Assembly (NCBI GenBank): GCA_030150135.1
Contig: JASLGO010000069.1
Location: 1-31,222 of the forward strand
Reading direction: 5' to 3'
DNA: 31,222 bases
Source of the DNA: Aquirhabdus sp.
GTDB taxonomy: Bacteria > Pseudomonadota > Gammaproteobacteria > Pseudomonadales > Moraxellaceae
Below, in pieces: positions 1 to 7,862 of this stretch. The position numbers and the translations under genes were made by a program. How positions within the stretch are numbered: the first letter of the stretch is position 1; every line of letters starts with the position of its first letter. Below the pieces are notes generated by a model. That model had not been told where the DNA came from and did not search any database. It saw only the letters and a program-made list of their open reading frames with translations.

Positions 1-371
1 TGATTCACTTGTGCTGCGTTTAAACGACCAGCCCGATTTAATGCAGCAGATAATTCAGCTTGCCCAACTGGCTTATACAAATAATCTGAGGCTTGATTTC
101 GTCTTGCCTGTAACTCGTGCTCATCAGATGCCGTCACAAAAATAATTGCAGGAGGATGCTCACGCTCTGCCAAAACTTCAGCACACTGGATACCGTTCAT
201 TTCAGGCATGCGTACATCGAGTAACAAAACATCTGGATGTAACTCTTCTACTTTTGCTAGCGCATCTAGTCCGTTGGCCGATTGTCCAACAACTTGATGT
301 CCAGCTTCAATGACCATTCGACTTAAGCGCTCGCGCCCTAACGATTCGTCATCGCAAATTAGTACATTCAC
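1..371 (-). CDS. algR: AlgR-type LytTR response regulator, 5' part only
   Basis: Only the first 123 codons lie in the window; the rest runs off the left edge. The start is a GTG at 371, chosen because a strong GGAGG (377-381) sits just upstream. The visible part is a receiver domain: acidic pair D7/D8, phospho-acceptor D52 in LLLDVRMP, T80 and K100 in the YKP motif. A C-terminal LytTR DNA-binding domain is expected from the family but not seen. The sensor kinase gene lies 195 bp upstream on the same strand (567-1628), the usual AlgZ/FimS-AlgR arrangement next to argH in Pseudomonas and Acinetobacter. In those bacteria the pair governs type IV pilus and surface-related genes; that role here is inferred. 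The 195-bp gap is AT-rich and shows no clear terminator, so AlgR may be read through from algZ or have its own promoter. Confidence 0.88.
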   Translation of the reverse strand, partial: MNVLICDDESLGRERLSRMVIEAGHQVVGQSANGLDALAKVEELHPDVLLLDVRMPEMNGIQCAEVLAEREHPPAIIFVTASDEHELQARRNQASDYLYKPVGQAELSAALNRAGRLNAAQVN

Positions 372-566
372 TCTAACCTCCTTATTTCACACAGCATTCC
401 TATCCATGAATGTATTTTGAAACCGCTTTATATCATTCTTTCTTCTAATGACACGATGGCAATTTTCCACCATCTACTGACATATTATAACACAATGTCC
501 AACATTACTAATTTCACGTGAATGATTAGCGATTCTTAATATTTCAGCACACCTTCCTTCAAGCAT

Positions 567-1628
567 TCAACTAAACGGATATGACAAATACGCCGTAAAG
601 AAATCTTGCGCACGATGCGTCGTTAAACGCGCCGTCACACCATATCGAGCCTGCAATCGATCATGAATATTTTTCAATGCCATCTGGTTTCCTCTTTCGG
701 CACGTTCAGAAATCATCGGCTTGCGTAGTTGAATCGGATTATTGACCACAATCTTAATTTCTCTGGAATCCCATTCAATCAACACGGTGATGACGCTCGG
801 TGAAGCACTAGGTTCAACTCCATGCACAACAGCGTTTTCGAGTAAGGGTTGTAATGTTAAAGAAGGGATCTTTAAATTTTTTAATATCTCCTCATCAGGA
901 ATATGCCACTCAACTTGCAAACGATCACCCAGCCGTAAACTTTCGATTGCAAGATAACGGCGACATAACACCACTTCATCGTAAAGAGAAACCTCACCAG
1001 TCGACTTCAAACTGGCACGAAACAAAGCTGATAAATCTTCAACCACAATGCCTGCACGGCGACTATCAATTTCGATGAGTGACAGTAACGTGTTCATCGA
1101 ATTAAACAAAAAATGCGGTCTAATTCTTGCCTGTAAAGTATCCAAACGCGCAGATAATTCAGCACGCTCACGCACCACTAAACGCTCACGCATATAGAGA
1201 TAATGTAAAAAAACACCACCCGCGATCAGCGTCAGTGATAAATGTCGGAATACTCTCTGCCACATCCGCTCTGAATCATCAGGTAACAAATGCATCAAGA
1301 CTAAAAGTTGATTCACAATCATGGTGTAGAACACCACAATCAATCCCGCAATCGCCAAGCAAAGCAGCGCCGCTCGAATACGTTGCATTTTGATCAACTG
1401 AGGACGAAGACGATCTGCAACCAATGCAAAACTCACCGCAACCCAATTCATAAAAATTGAATAAGCAAATAAATCTTCCCACGAAAAACTTTGTGAAGCT
1501 CCCACAGGAACGAGCGCAGAAAAAAGTGCTAACAAATTAGTAATAACCAACAAACGCACCAGAACATCTGTCTGCGAAAAACGCGGCAAAAAGAACGTAT
1601 AGTCTTTATCAATGTGAGCATGTGTCAT
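567..1628 (-). CDS. algZ: AlgZ/FimS-type sensor histidine kinase (LytS/YehU family)
   Basis: This is a membrane sensor kinase of the atypical His_kinase class (353 aa). The N-terminal half has about four hydrophobic segments (roughly residues 25-43, 52-71, 86-112 and 128-146). A short coiled linker leads into the H-box ARIRPHFLFNSMN with H172 as the presumed phosphorylated histidine. An N-box PLLENAVVHGVEP follows (N265) and then a short ATPase end. Lack of a separate DHp helix pair and of PAS/HAMP domains is typical of the family. It is followed on the same strand by the AlgR-type regulator, its presumed partner, and is divergent from argH, with 82 bp between the two start codons. The ATG at 1628 has no strong ribosome binding site. 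The sensed signal cannot be told from the sequence. Confidence 0.9.
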   Translation of the reverse strand: MTHAHIDKDYTFFLPRFSQTDVLVRLLVITNLLALFSALVPVGASQSFSWEDLFAYSIFMNWVAVSFALVADRLRPQLIKMQRIRAALLCLAIAGLIVVFYTMIVNQLLVLMHLLPDDSERMWQRVFRHLSLTLIAGGVFLHYLYMRERLVVRERAELSARLDTLQARIRPHFLFNSMNTLLSLIEIDSRRAGIVVEDLSALFRASLKSTGEVSLYDEVVLCRRYLAIESLRLGDRLQVEWHIPDEEILKNLKIPSLTLQPLLENAVVHGVEPSASPSVITVLIEWDSREIKIVVNNPIQLRKPMISERAERGNQMALKNIHDRLQARYGVTARLTTHRAQDFFTAYLSYPFS

Positions 1629-1641
1629 GTGCGGCTTATTA

Positions 1642-1671
1642 ACCTGTTTGAGTTGACCTGTTTTAGAGTTG
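1642..1671. repeat. Tandem direct repeat in the algZ-argH promoter region
   Basis: ACCTGTTTGAGTTG (1642-1655) is followed directly by ACCTGTTTTAGAGTTG (1656-1671), the same sequence apart from a two-base expansion. It lies just upstream of the argH -10 element and within the algZ leader/promoter region. It could be a tandem binding site or a simple local duplication; it does not resemble the ArgR box. Confidence 0.5.
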
Positions 1672-1675
1672 AGTT

Positions 1676-1684
1676 TGCTATACT
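1676..1684 (+). promoter_or_regulatory. Extended -10 promoter of argH
   Basis: TGC followed by TATACT (1679-1684) is an extended -10 element. The only good -35 candidate, TTGACC (1653-1658), is 20 bp away, longer than the ideal 17. Transcription would begin near 1691, giving a leader of about 20 nt before the ATG at 1711. This argues against the upstream in-frame TTG at 1669, which overlaps the promoter. Confidence 0.5.
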
Positions 1685-1710
1685 TGCAATTATTTTGCGT
1701 TTGCGACCCG

Positions 1711-3195
1711 ATGATGACTACACCGAATCCTGTTTTGAATAGTAATGTTGCTTTGAATCATAACACCTCTCAAACCAATTCCGCAGAATCCCCAACTGAA
1801 TCAGTTGAATCATCGGGAATGTGGGGCGGTCGTTTTACGGAAGCAACAGATGCTTTTGTTGCTGAATTTACCGCATCTGTGCAATTCGACCAACGTCTGT
1901 ATCGTCAAGATATTCAAGGCTCGATCGCACATGCGACGATGCTTGCATCGGTTGGTGTACTGACCAATGCCGAGCGTGACGACATTATTCGAGGCTTAAA
2001 CAGCATTCTCGCTGACATCGAAGCAGGTCGCTTTGAATGGCGTATTGATCTTGAAGATGTTCACATGAATATTGAACATCGCCTGACCAATATGATCGGC
2101 ATTACAGGTAAGAAACTTCATACAGGCCGCAGTCGTAACGATCAAGTCGCAACCGATATTCGTCTCTACTTACGCGATGAAATCGACCAATTAGTGCAGC
2201 TCTTGGCAAAACTCGAAAATGGCATTTTGACTTTAGCCAGTGCGCATACCGACACCATCATGCCTGGCTTTACTCATTTGCAAACTGCACAACCTGTGAC
2301 TTTTGGTCATCATCTTTTAGCATGGTTTGAAATGTTGCTGCGTGATGGTGAGCGCCTGATCGATCTTCGCCGCCGTGTCAATCGTTTGCCACTCGGTTCT
2401 GCCGCGCTTGCAGGAACAACCTATCCAATTAACCGTGAATACACTGCACAATTGCTCGGCTTTGAAGCAGTCTGTGAAAACTCACTCGACGCCGTGTCTG
2501 ACCGTGATTTTGCCATTGAATTTACCAGTGCGGCTGCACTGATCATGATGCATTTATCACGCATCAGTGAAGAGTTAGTGCTTTGGACTTCAGCGCAGTT
2601 CCGTTTTGTCCAGATTCCAGATCGCTTCTGTACTGGCTCATCGATCATGCCACAAAAGAAAAATCCTGATGTGCCTGAGCTAATTCGTGGCAAAACTGGT
2701 CGCGTCTATGGTGATCTGATGAGCTTGCTCACCCTGATGAAAGGTCAACCGCTTGCTTATAACAAAGACAATCAGGAAGACAAAGAGCCACTGTTTGATG
2801 CGATTGATACAGTGCGTGGCAGCTTGCTTGCCTTTGCTGATATGATTCCTGCGCTTGTGCCAAACATCGAAGTGATGAAAGAAGCTGCGCTGCGTGGCTT
2901 CTCGACGGCAACCGATCTGGCGGATTATCTGGTTAAGAAGAACATTCCATTCCGTGACGCGCATGAAATTGTTGGTAAAGCCGTTGCACTCGGTGTGCGT
3001 GAAAATCGTGATTTGTCAGAATTATCGTTGGCTGAATTACAACAATTCTCACCGCTGATTGCTGATGATGTATTTGCGGTGCTCACGTTGACTGGCTCAG
3101 TAGCTGCTCGCAATCACTTAGGCGGAACTGCGCCTAATCAAGTCAAAGCAGCGATTGGTCGAGCTGAAAATCGATTGAAAGCATTGCTCGGATAA
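1711..3195 (+). CDS. argH: Argininosuccinate lyase
   Basis: ArgH splits argininosuccinate into arginine and fumarate, the last step of arginine biosynthesis, in the cytoplasm as a homotetramer. From the ATG at 1711 the protein is 494 aa. It shows the family blocks: MWGGRF (37-42), HTGRSRND (137-144), the PGFTHLQTAQP region with H189, and the fumarate-lyase signature GSSIMPQKKNPD (309-320), whose serine is the catalytic base of the family. The first 36 residues are a Ser/Thr/Asn-rich tail that most ArgH proteins lack but that I recall in Acinetobacter. A second ATG (1714) directly follows the first, and no good Shine-Dalgarno precedes either, so the exact start is open by one codon. The gene has its own promoter and ends at a strong hairpin (3213-3245). 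Confidence 0.96.
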   Translation: MMTTPNPVLNSNVALNHNTSQTNSAESPTESVESSGMWGGRFTEATDAFVAEFTASVQFDQRLYRQDIQGSIAHATMLASVGVLTNAERDDIIRGLNSILADIEAGRFEWRIDLEDVHMNIEHRLTNMIGITGKKLHTGRSRNDQVATDIRLYLRDEIDQLVQLLAKLENGILTLASAHTDTIMPGFTHLQTAQPVTFGHHLLAWFEMLLRDGERLIDLRRRVNRLPLGSAALAGTTYPINREYTAQLLGFEAVCENSLDAVSDRDFAIEFTSAAALIMMHLSRISEELVLWTSAQFRFVQIPDRFCTGSSIMPQKKNPDVPELIRGKTGRVYGDLMSLLTLMKGQPLAYNKDNQEDKEPLFDAIDTVRGSLLAFADMIPALVPNIEVMKEAALRGFSTATDLADYLVKKNIPFRDAHEIVGKAVALGVRENRDLSELSLAELQQFSPLIADDVFAVLTLTGSVAARNHLGGTAPNQVKAAIGRAENRLKALLG

Positions 3196-3212
3196 ATCGA
3201 TCTTAGGGAAAT

Positions 3213-3245
3213 CATAGACCTTTGTATTCATGCCAAAGGTCTATG
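3213..3245 (+). terminator. 12-bp hairpin after argH
   Basis: CATAGACCTTTG (3213-3224) and CAAAGGTCTATG (3234-3245) are perfect complements around a 9-nt loop. The following bases (TTCTATTC) are only moderately U-rich. It begins 17 bp past the argH stop and ends 20 bp before the next start codon, so it may act as a partial terminator or mRNA end-protecting structure rather than a full stop. Confidence 0.65.
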
Positions 3246-3265
3246 TTCTATTCAAGGAGTTTAGA

Positions 3266-3883
3266 ATGAAAAATATTTATAAAAACAAAATCTTCCCTAT
3301 CATTTTAGATCATGTGATGCAATTCGATGATTTCACCGCAGCCCGCAAGAGACTCCTATCACAAGTTTCTGGGCATGTTGTTGAAATCGGATTCGGTACT
3401 GGACTCAATCTGCCGTTCTATGGTGATGGCGTATTAAGTCTGACATCTGTAGACCCGAACGAAAGTTTAAATCACCTTGCCAGTGAGCGTATTCAACACG
3501 TCAAATTTCCAGTCACACATCGTCAACTCAGCGCCGAGCATTTACCTTTTGCCGACAACTCAATTGATGTCGTCGTATCCACTTGGACACTATGCAGCAT
3601 TCCTGATGTCGAAATGGCACTTGCGGAAATAAAGCGCGTCTTAAAGCCGAATGGCTCATTCTATTTTGTTGAGCATGGATTATCACCAAACCCAAAACTC
3701 GCCAAATGGCAAGATCGCCTCACTCCAGTGCAAAAAGTGATTGGCGATGGCTGTCATCTCAATCGCGACATGAAGCAATTGATCACACAAAGTGGTTTAA
3801 CGATAGTTCAGTGTGAGCAATTTAATGCGCAGAAGTTACCGAGTCTGATGTCTTGGATGACGCTTGGAGTGGCGAAGAAATAA
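3266..3883 (+). CDS. Class I SAM-dependent methyltransferase (Methyltransf_11 type)
   Basis: A 205-residue cytoplasmic methyltransferase of unknown substrate. The start ATG at 3266 is preferred over an upstream in-frame ATG (3230) because AAGGAG lies at 3254-3259 and the upstream start is inside the argH hairpin. Motif I is VVEIGFGTGLNLP (38-50), binding the SAM methionine end. The acidic residue after the second strand is D63 in SVDPNES. Motif IV/post-motif region reads SIDVVVSTWTLCSIPD, followed by the LKPNGSFYFVEHG block typical of Methyltransf_11. Its closest look-alikes are small UbiE-like and phosphatidylethanolamine-N-methyltransferase-like proteins, but the sequence does not settle the substrate. 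With only 70 bp after argH and no clear promoter of its own, it may be expressed by readthrough. Confidence 0.85.
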   Translation: MKNIYKNKIFPIILDHVMQFDDFTAARKRLLSQVSGHVVEIGFGTGLNLPFYGDGVLSLTSVDPNESLNHLASERIQHVKFPVTHRQLSAEHLPFADNSIDVVVSTWTLCSIPDVEMALAEIKRVLKPNGSFYFVEHGLSPNPKLAKWQDRLTPVQKVIGDGCHLNRDMKQLITQSGLTIVQCEQFNAQKLPSLMSWMTLGVAKK

Positions 3884-3929
3884 CGCACGTTTTAGAAAAG
3901 CAAATAGAAATAATTTCTCAAGCCGTTAG

Positions 3930-3946
3930 GGTGCGCACCGCGCACC
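3930..3946. repeat. GC-rich palindrome, left copy (REP-like)
   Basis: GGTGCGC (3930-3936) and GCGCACC (3940-3946) form a 7-bp perfect stem with a 3-nt loop. A near-identical palindrome lies on the other side of the hypothetical gene (4555-4575). A second small dyad follows at 3974-3991 (TGTAG/CTACA enclosing TACGCACT), and GTTAGGGTGCG here resembles the reverse complement of CGCACTCTAC there. The 3925-3991 stretch may therefore be one degenerate inverted-repeat element. Confidence 0.6.
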
Positions 3947-4038
3947 AAATAACTGACAGTATTTGAAGTAGTGTGTAGTACGCACTCTACAGGCTCTATG
4001 AAATAAATAAAACGAATATAAACGCTGATGAGATAACA

Positions 4039-4545
4039 ATGTCTAGACCTAATGACCCAAAAGCACTTTCTCCCAACGTCCAGAAATATGTAAATATTTT
4101 TGCAATGCTTTTGGGTCCACTGGTTATCATTTTTATCTTTGTACTCTTAAATTCCGCTGAAAATGATGATTTAAAAAGAACTCAGCAAAGAGATACTAAA
4201 ATCATGAAAAACGAATGTGCTCAAAATTGCGCTTATTATGGGTTAACAGAAGATCACCTTATTGGACCAAAATTAAAACAAAATTGGTCTAGTCCTTCCA
4301 GAAGCGGAAGCGGTGAAGCAGATACTATTTTTGTTTGGCATTCAGAACATCCTCAAGTAACTTTGCAAATTGAAGAATATGAACCTCCACATGTGAACTC
4401 AATTCAAATATCTTGTAAATGGATTACACCAAATCTCCCAAACATACGCACCACGGGAATCACCACTAATGATGAAGCTATCTACACAACAGTACATGAA
4501 TACAAATTTACAGAATTAGATTCTTCTGATTTATCCTGTGAATAG
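4039..4545 (+). CDS. Hypothetical single-pass membrane protein
   Basis: I do not recognise this 168-aa protein. Residues 17-39 form one strong hydrophobic segment preceded by a short polar N-terminus. The likely arrangement is an N-in anchor with a soluble domain of about 125 residues in the periplasm. That domain carries cysteines at C60 and C64 and more near the C-terminus, which could form disulfides. The DNA is visibly more AT-rich than its neighbours and the Shine-Dalgarno is weak. It is flanked by two copies of a GC-rich palindrome (3930-3946 and 4555-4575), which suggests an accessory, possibly acquired gene. No toxin, enzyme or transporter motif is visible. Confidence 0.65.
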   Translation: MSRPNDPKALSPNVQKYVNIFAMLLGPLVIIFIFVLLNSAENDDLKRTQQRDTKIMKNECAQNCAYYGLTEDHLIGPKLKQNWSSPSRSGSGEADTIFVWHSEHPQVTLQIEEYEPPHVNSIQISCKWITPNLPNIRTTGITTNDEAIYTTVHEYKFTELDSSDLSCE

Positions 4546-4554
4546 CTTTTTAAA

Positions 4555-4575
4555 TAGGTGCGCACTGCGCACCTA
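4555..4575. repeat. GC-rich palindrome, right copy; possible bidirectional terminator
   Basis: TAGGTGCGC (4555-4563) and GCGCACCTA (4567-4575) form a 9-bp perfect stem with an ACT loop. It sits between the convergent 3' ends of the hypothetical gene (4545) and thpR (4591). TTTTTAAA precedes it and CTTACTC follows, so it may terminate transcription as well as being a dispersed REP-like repeat. Confidence 0.6.
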
Positions 4576-4590
4576 CTTACTCAGAACAAC

Positions 4591-5115
4591 CTAATTTGAA
4601 CCCACCAAATCCCACACCGCAATCGGCTCATACTCCGAACCTTCAGGGCTCAAACGCGAACGCACCAGCGCAAGCCTATCCGCCCGCCAATCAATCGCAG
4701 GCCAAATTGGCAATGCGGCCTCTCGACATTTCAATTTACGCGCAAGTGTCACATGAGGTTTAAATCGCTGTTTTTCGACAGCGAGACCAGCCATCTGTAA
4801 ACCTGTTCCTAAATGCCCCGCCAAACGTGTTAATGCCGCAGGCTGATTGCTCGGACGTAAACACGCCAAGTCTGCCTTGCCCCAGCATTCAATCTGATTA
4901 AAGTGCAAATCAATCGGCTCACACGCCACATCAGCACCAAGCTGACACAACGCACTGACACGATCAGCCGCAACTTCACCCAAGAAGTGTAATGTTAAAT
5001 GCAAATTAGCAACAGGTTGAGGTTTACCACCGAGCGTGGTCAATATCGGAGTTGCGGCGTAAATCCATTCCACTTGAGTTGCTGGATCAGGCCACAATGC
5101 AAAGAATAATCGCAT
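4591..5115 (-). CDS. thpR: RNA 2',3'-cyclic phosphodiesterase (2H superfamily)
   Basis: ThpR (formerly LigT) opens 2',3'-cyclic phosphates on RNA and can join tRNA halves in vitro; its cellular job is not well defined. The 174-residue protein begins MRLFFALWPD, the typical N-terminus. It carries both catalytic tetrapeptides of the 2H fold: HLTL (H39, T41) and HVTL (H121, T123). Length fits the family. The transporter gene lies 110 bp upstream on the same strand; the leader between them holds a GTCTAG/CTAGAC inverted repeat (5125-5149) just before the ATG and no clear Shine-Dalgarno. The gene converges with the hypothetical gene on the plus strand. Confidence 0.9.
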   Translation of the reverse strand: MRLFFALWPDPATQVEWIYAATPILTTLGGKPQPVANLHLTLHFLGEVAADRVSALCQLGADVACEPIDLHFNQIECWGKADLACLRPSNQPAALTRLAGHLGTGLQMAGLAVEKQRFKPHVTLARKLKCREAALPIWPAIDWRADRLALVRSRLSPEGSEYEPIAVWDLVGSN

Positions 5116-5225
5116 GATTATTGTGTCTAGTAAAAAAGGAGTTCTAGACGACCTAAAGGTTTATTATGGCATGATGGAGTACAAAATTCAGCTCATCGAA
5201 TGTGGCTATAATTAAAACAGTATGA

Positions 5226-6239
5226 TCAAGAGGCTGCGACATCTTCGGTATGTTTTACAGCCACATGCTTTAACCGACTCGCATACCGCTGCGCCAGCAC
5301 AGCGCAAACCATCAATTGCAATTGATGAAACAACATCAGCGGGAGCACCAACATTCCAATCGGATGACCCACAAATAAAACCTTCGCCATTGGAATACCG
5401 CTGGCGAGGCTCTTTTTAGATCCACAAAAAACAATCGTAATCTCGTCCTCTTTATTGAAGCCCAGCAAACGACTGCCAAATGTGGTGATCAGCATCATGA
5501 TCGCCAGCAGAATCGCAGAAACAATTGCCACACCCACTAACGCAGGCAGAGGCAATTGATGCCACAAACCTTCGTTCACAGCCTCGCTGAACGCCGTGTA
5601 CACCACCAACAAAATTGAACCTTGATCCACGATTTTCACAGAGATTGGATGACGTTGAATCCAACCATAAATCCAACGTCGCGCAATTTGACCTGCAATA
5701 AACGGCACAAGCAACAGTAAAATAATCTGCATCACGGCCGACCCAGAATCAATCCCTCCTGCTCCTGAATGCGGCATGACCAGCAAACCGACCAACAATG
5801 GCGTAATAAAAATCCCGATCAAACTCGACGCTGAAGCACTACATACTGCGGCAGGAATATTGCCATGCGCCACCGAGGTGAATGCAATCGACGACTGTAC
5901 GGTAGATGGCAAAACACAAATATAAAGAATTCCCAGATATAACGCAGGTGTCACCAAAGGTTCCAATACAGGACGCAAGACAACACCTAAAATCGGAAAT
6001 AACACAAAAGTTGCAGCTAAAACGGTGAGATGCAGACGCCAATGCGTCAATCCTGCCAACGCCGCTTCGCGTGATAATTTCGCGCCATGCAAAAAAAACA
6101 AAAGGCTGATTGCCACATTGGTTAGTTGATTAAAGCCCACGGCAACAACGCCCTGACACGGTAGAATACTTGCCAACACCACACAAGTAATCAACATTAA
6201 CGTGAAATTATCAGGCAAAAAACGCGGTCGCTTCATCAT
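5226..6239 (-). CDS. Bile acid:sodium symporter-like (SBF-like) membrane transporter, YfeH type
   Basis: A 337-residue inner-membrane protein with about ten hydrophobic segments spread over its whole length. The N-terminal block (FLPDNFTLML, then ISLLFFLHGAKLS) and the central LPSTVQSSIAFTSVAHGN stretch are typical of the SBF-like/DUF4137 group that includes E. coli YfeH. The paired polar crossover region (CGSKKSLASGIPMAKVLF) is also conserved there. The family resembles Na+-dependent bile-acid and arsenite (ACR3) carriers, but the substrate of YfeH-type members is not established and none is implied here. Two ATGs stand at the start (6239 and 6236). yciK follows 54 bp upstream in the same orientation, so the two may be co-transcribed. 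Confidence 0.85.
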   Translation of the reverse strand: MMKRPRFLPDNFTLMLITCVVLASILPCQGVVAVGFNQLTNVAISLLFFLHGAKLSREAALAGLTHWRLHLTVLAATFVLFPILGVVLRPVLEPLVTPALYLGILYICVLPSTVQSSIAFTSVAHGNIPAAVCSASASSLIGIFITPLLVGLLVMPHSGAGGIDSGSAVMQIILLLLVPFIAGQIARRWIYGWIQRHPISVKIVDQGSILLVVYTAFSEAVNEGLWHQLPLPALVGVAIVSAILLAIMMLITTFGSRLLGFNKEDEITIVFCGSKKSLASGIPMAKVLFVGHPIGMLVLPLMLFHQLQLMVCAVLAQRYASRLKHVAVKHTEDVAAS

Positions 6240-6293
6240 CTACTCAAAATCTCTTTCAATCACTGACAGCAAAAAAAGCTGTCACTAAAATCT

Positions 6294-7067
6294 TTATGAC
6301 CACTCCACACGTGGCACATCTAAAGATTGCCCTGTGATCCCTTTGCTATCACCACCAATCAAATACAGATATGCAGGCATAATTTGTTCTGGCGTTGGCA
6401 AGGTCAGGGGGTTCTCCTCAGGAAACGCAGACGCACGCATACTGGTACGCGTTGCACCAGGATTCAGGCAATTAAAACGAATACTCGTTGTATGAGACAA
6501 CTCACTCGCCAGCATGGAACTTAAACCTTCAATGCCTTGCTTGGAAATCGCGTACGCTCCCCAATTTGCCCGAACTTTACGCCCAACACTACTGGTGGTA
6601 AAAATCACCGACGCATCATCCGACTGACTTAATAAAGGCAATAACGCCTGAGTCAGTTGAAAAGGCGCACGTAAATTGACACTCATCACTTCGTCCCATA
6701 TTTCAGGATCATAGGACTCCAGCGGCATGATTGGACCAAGTAACGCAGCATTATGCAAAATGCCATCTAAGCGACCTTCTTTCTTCTCAATGGTGCGGAG
6801 CAACGATAAATAATCATCGAGTTTGGCATGAGATAGATTGAGAGGCAAAAGCGCAGGCTCAGGACTACCCTGCTGAACAATCTCATCATAAACAGCTTCG
6901 AGTTTGCCGAGCGTCCGCCCAAGCAATAACACCGTCGCACCATGCTTTGCATATGCCAACGCCGCGGCACGACCAATGCCATCACCCGCGCCCGTCACAA
7001 GAATTACGCGATTTTTCAGCAAATCTGGCGCAGCTTGATAAGTCGATAAATCAATGGGGAGATACAT
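6294..7067 (-). CDS. yciK: YciK-like short-chain dehydrogenase/reductase
   Basis: A cytoplasmic NAD(P)-dependent oxidoreductase of the classical SDR family; the physiological substrate is unknown. The start ATG at 7067 (257 aa) is preferred over an in-frame ATG at 7106 because AAAGGA precedes it and because the protein then aligns with YciK from its N-terminus. Visible: cofactor loop TGAGDGIG (25-32), HNAALLG (from 105), a serine in FTTSSVGR (159-160), catalytic YAISK (Y172, K176), and the family-specific NPGATRTSMRASAFP stretch. ubiG-mupP-yciK is a conserved order in Pseudomonas and Acinetobacter. Here yciK is separated from mupP by 117 bp, so it may have a separate promoter. Confidence 0.9.
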   Translation of the reverse strand: MYLPIDLSTYQAAPDLLKNRVILVTGAGDGIGRAAALAYAKHGATVLLLGRTLGKLEAVYDEIVQQGSPEPALLPLNLSHAKLDDYLSLLRTIEKKEGRLDGILHNAALLGPIMPLESYDPEIWDEVMSVNLRAPFQLTQALLPLLSQSDDASVIFTTSSVGRKVRANWGAYAISKQGIEGLSSMLASELSHTTSIRFNCLNPGATRTSMRASAFPEENPLTLPTPEQIMPAYLYLIGGDSKGITGQSLDVPRVEWS

Positions 7068-7184
7068 CACATCATCCTTTTTAATCAGTTTTATCTTGCA
7101 AATCAAATATAAAATAAATCAAAGCTTACACTGCTACAGAATATAAAAACCTTTTGACATCCTCATGAACCACTGATGACAAAA

Positions 7185-7862
7185 TCAAATTTTAAGTAAA
7201 GTCTTTAACTCTATCGGCTGCTGGATAATAAAATCTGCATGCCAACTCGCCAAATCAGCCACAAGCTCTGGTGTCAGATATCCATACGCCGCAAGCACTG
7301 TTTTCATCCCTGCCGCACGTCCCGCATCAATATCCCGAGGATGATCACCAACATAAACAATATGTTCAGGGTTAATCCCTATCTTGCTGGCCGCCAGATA
7401 CATCGGTTCAGGATCAGGTTTAGTCTGTTTCACATCATCAGGACAGACCAAAACCGCACAACGCTGACTTAAATTCAACGCATCCAGCAAAGCAACCGAT
7501 AAACTTCGCGGTTTATTCGTCACGATGCCCCATGGAATTTGCCGAGATTCAAGGTCATGTAACACCTCATCCATGCCTGCAAATAATGTGGTATCGACTG
7601 CAATATTTGCCGCATAGCGTCTCAAAAACTCATTACGATAGCCGGTTAACTCTGGACTATCGTCGCTTAACTCTGGATGAAATAAACGAACCATCGCCTT
7701 AGAACCTTCAGACACGCGCACCCGAATTTCATCTTCTGCAAGCGGCTCTACGTTTGCCTCAACGCACAGCTCCTTAATGATTCGCACAAAATCTGGTGCG
7801 GTATCAATCAATGTTCCATCCAGATCAAACAACACCGCCTCAATATGACCTAATCCGCTCAT
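7185..7862 (-). CDS. mupP: HAD phosphatase, probable MurNAc-6-phosphate phosphatase MupP
   Basis: A 225-residue haloacid-dehalogenase phosphatase. Motif I is DLDGT with nucleophile D13 and acid/base D15. Motif II has T115 in VTNKP. Motif III has K148 in TKPDPEP, and motif IV is GDHPRD (D173, D177), followed by DAGRAAGM. An alpha-helical cap lies between motifs I and II. By sequence alone it would be called phosphoglycolate phosphatase (Gph). Its position directly after ubiG and before yciK matches PA3172/MupP of Pseudomonas, which dephosphorylates MurNAc-6-P in the AmgK/MurU cell-wall recycling route. The MupP call is therefore from context. Its ATG overlaps the ubiG stop by 4 bp (ATGA), so translation is probably coupled. 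Confidence 0.82.
   Translation of the reverse strand: MSGLGHIEAVLFDLDGTLIDTAPDFVRIIKELCVEANVEPLAEDEIRVRVSEGSKAMVRLFHPELSDDSPELTGYRNEFLRRYAANIAVDTTLFAGMDEVLHDLESRQIPWGIVTNKPRSLSVALLDALNLSQRCAVLVCPDDVKQTKPDPEPMYLAASKIGINPEHIVYVGDHPRDIDAGRAAGMKTVLAAYGYLTPELVADLASWHADFIIQQPIELKTLLKI

Noticed and set aside
1669..1710. N-terminal extension of ArgH starting at an upstream TTG
   Set aside because: The TTG is upstream of the -10 element TATACT, so it would not be in the mRNA made from this promoter; the residues (hydrophobic, Cys-rich) do not fit ArgH.
5125..5149. GTCTAG/CTAGAC inverted repeat before thpR as a terminator of the transporter gene
   Set aside because: Only 6 bp of stem with a long loop and no U-run on the minus strand; noted in the thpR entry only.
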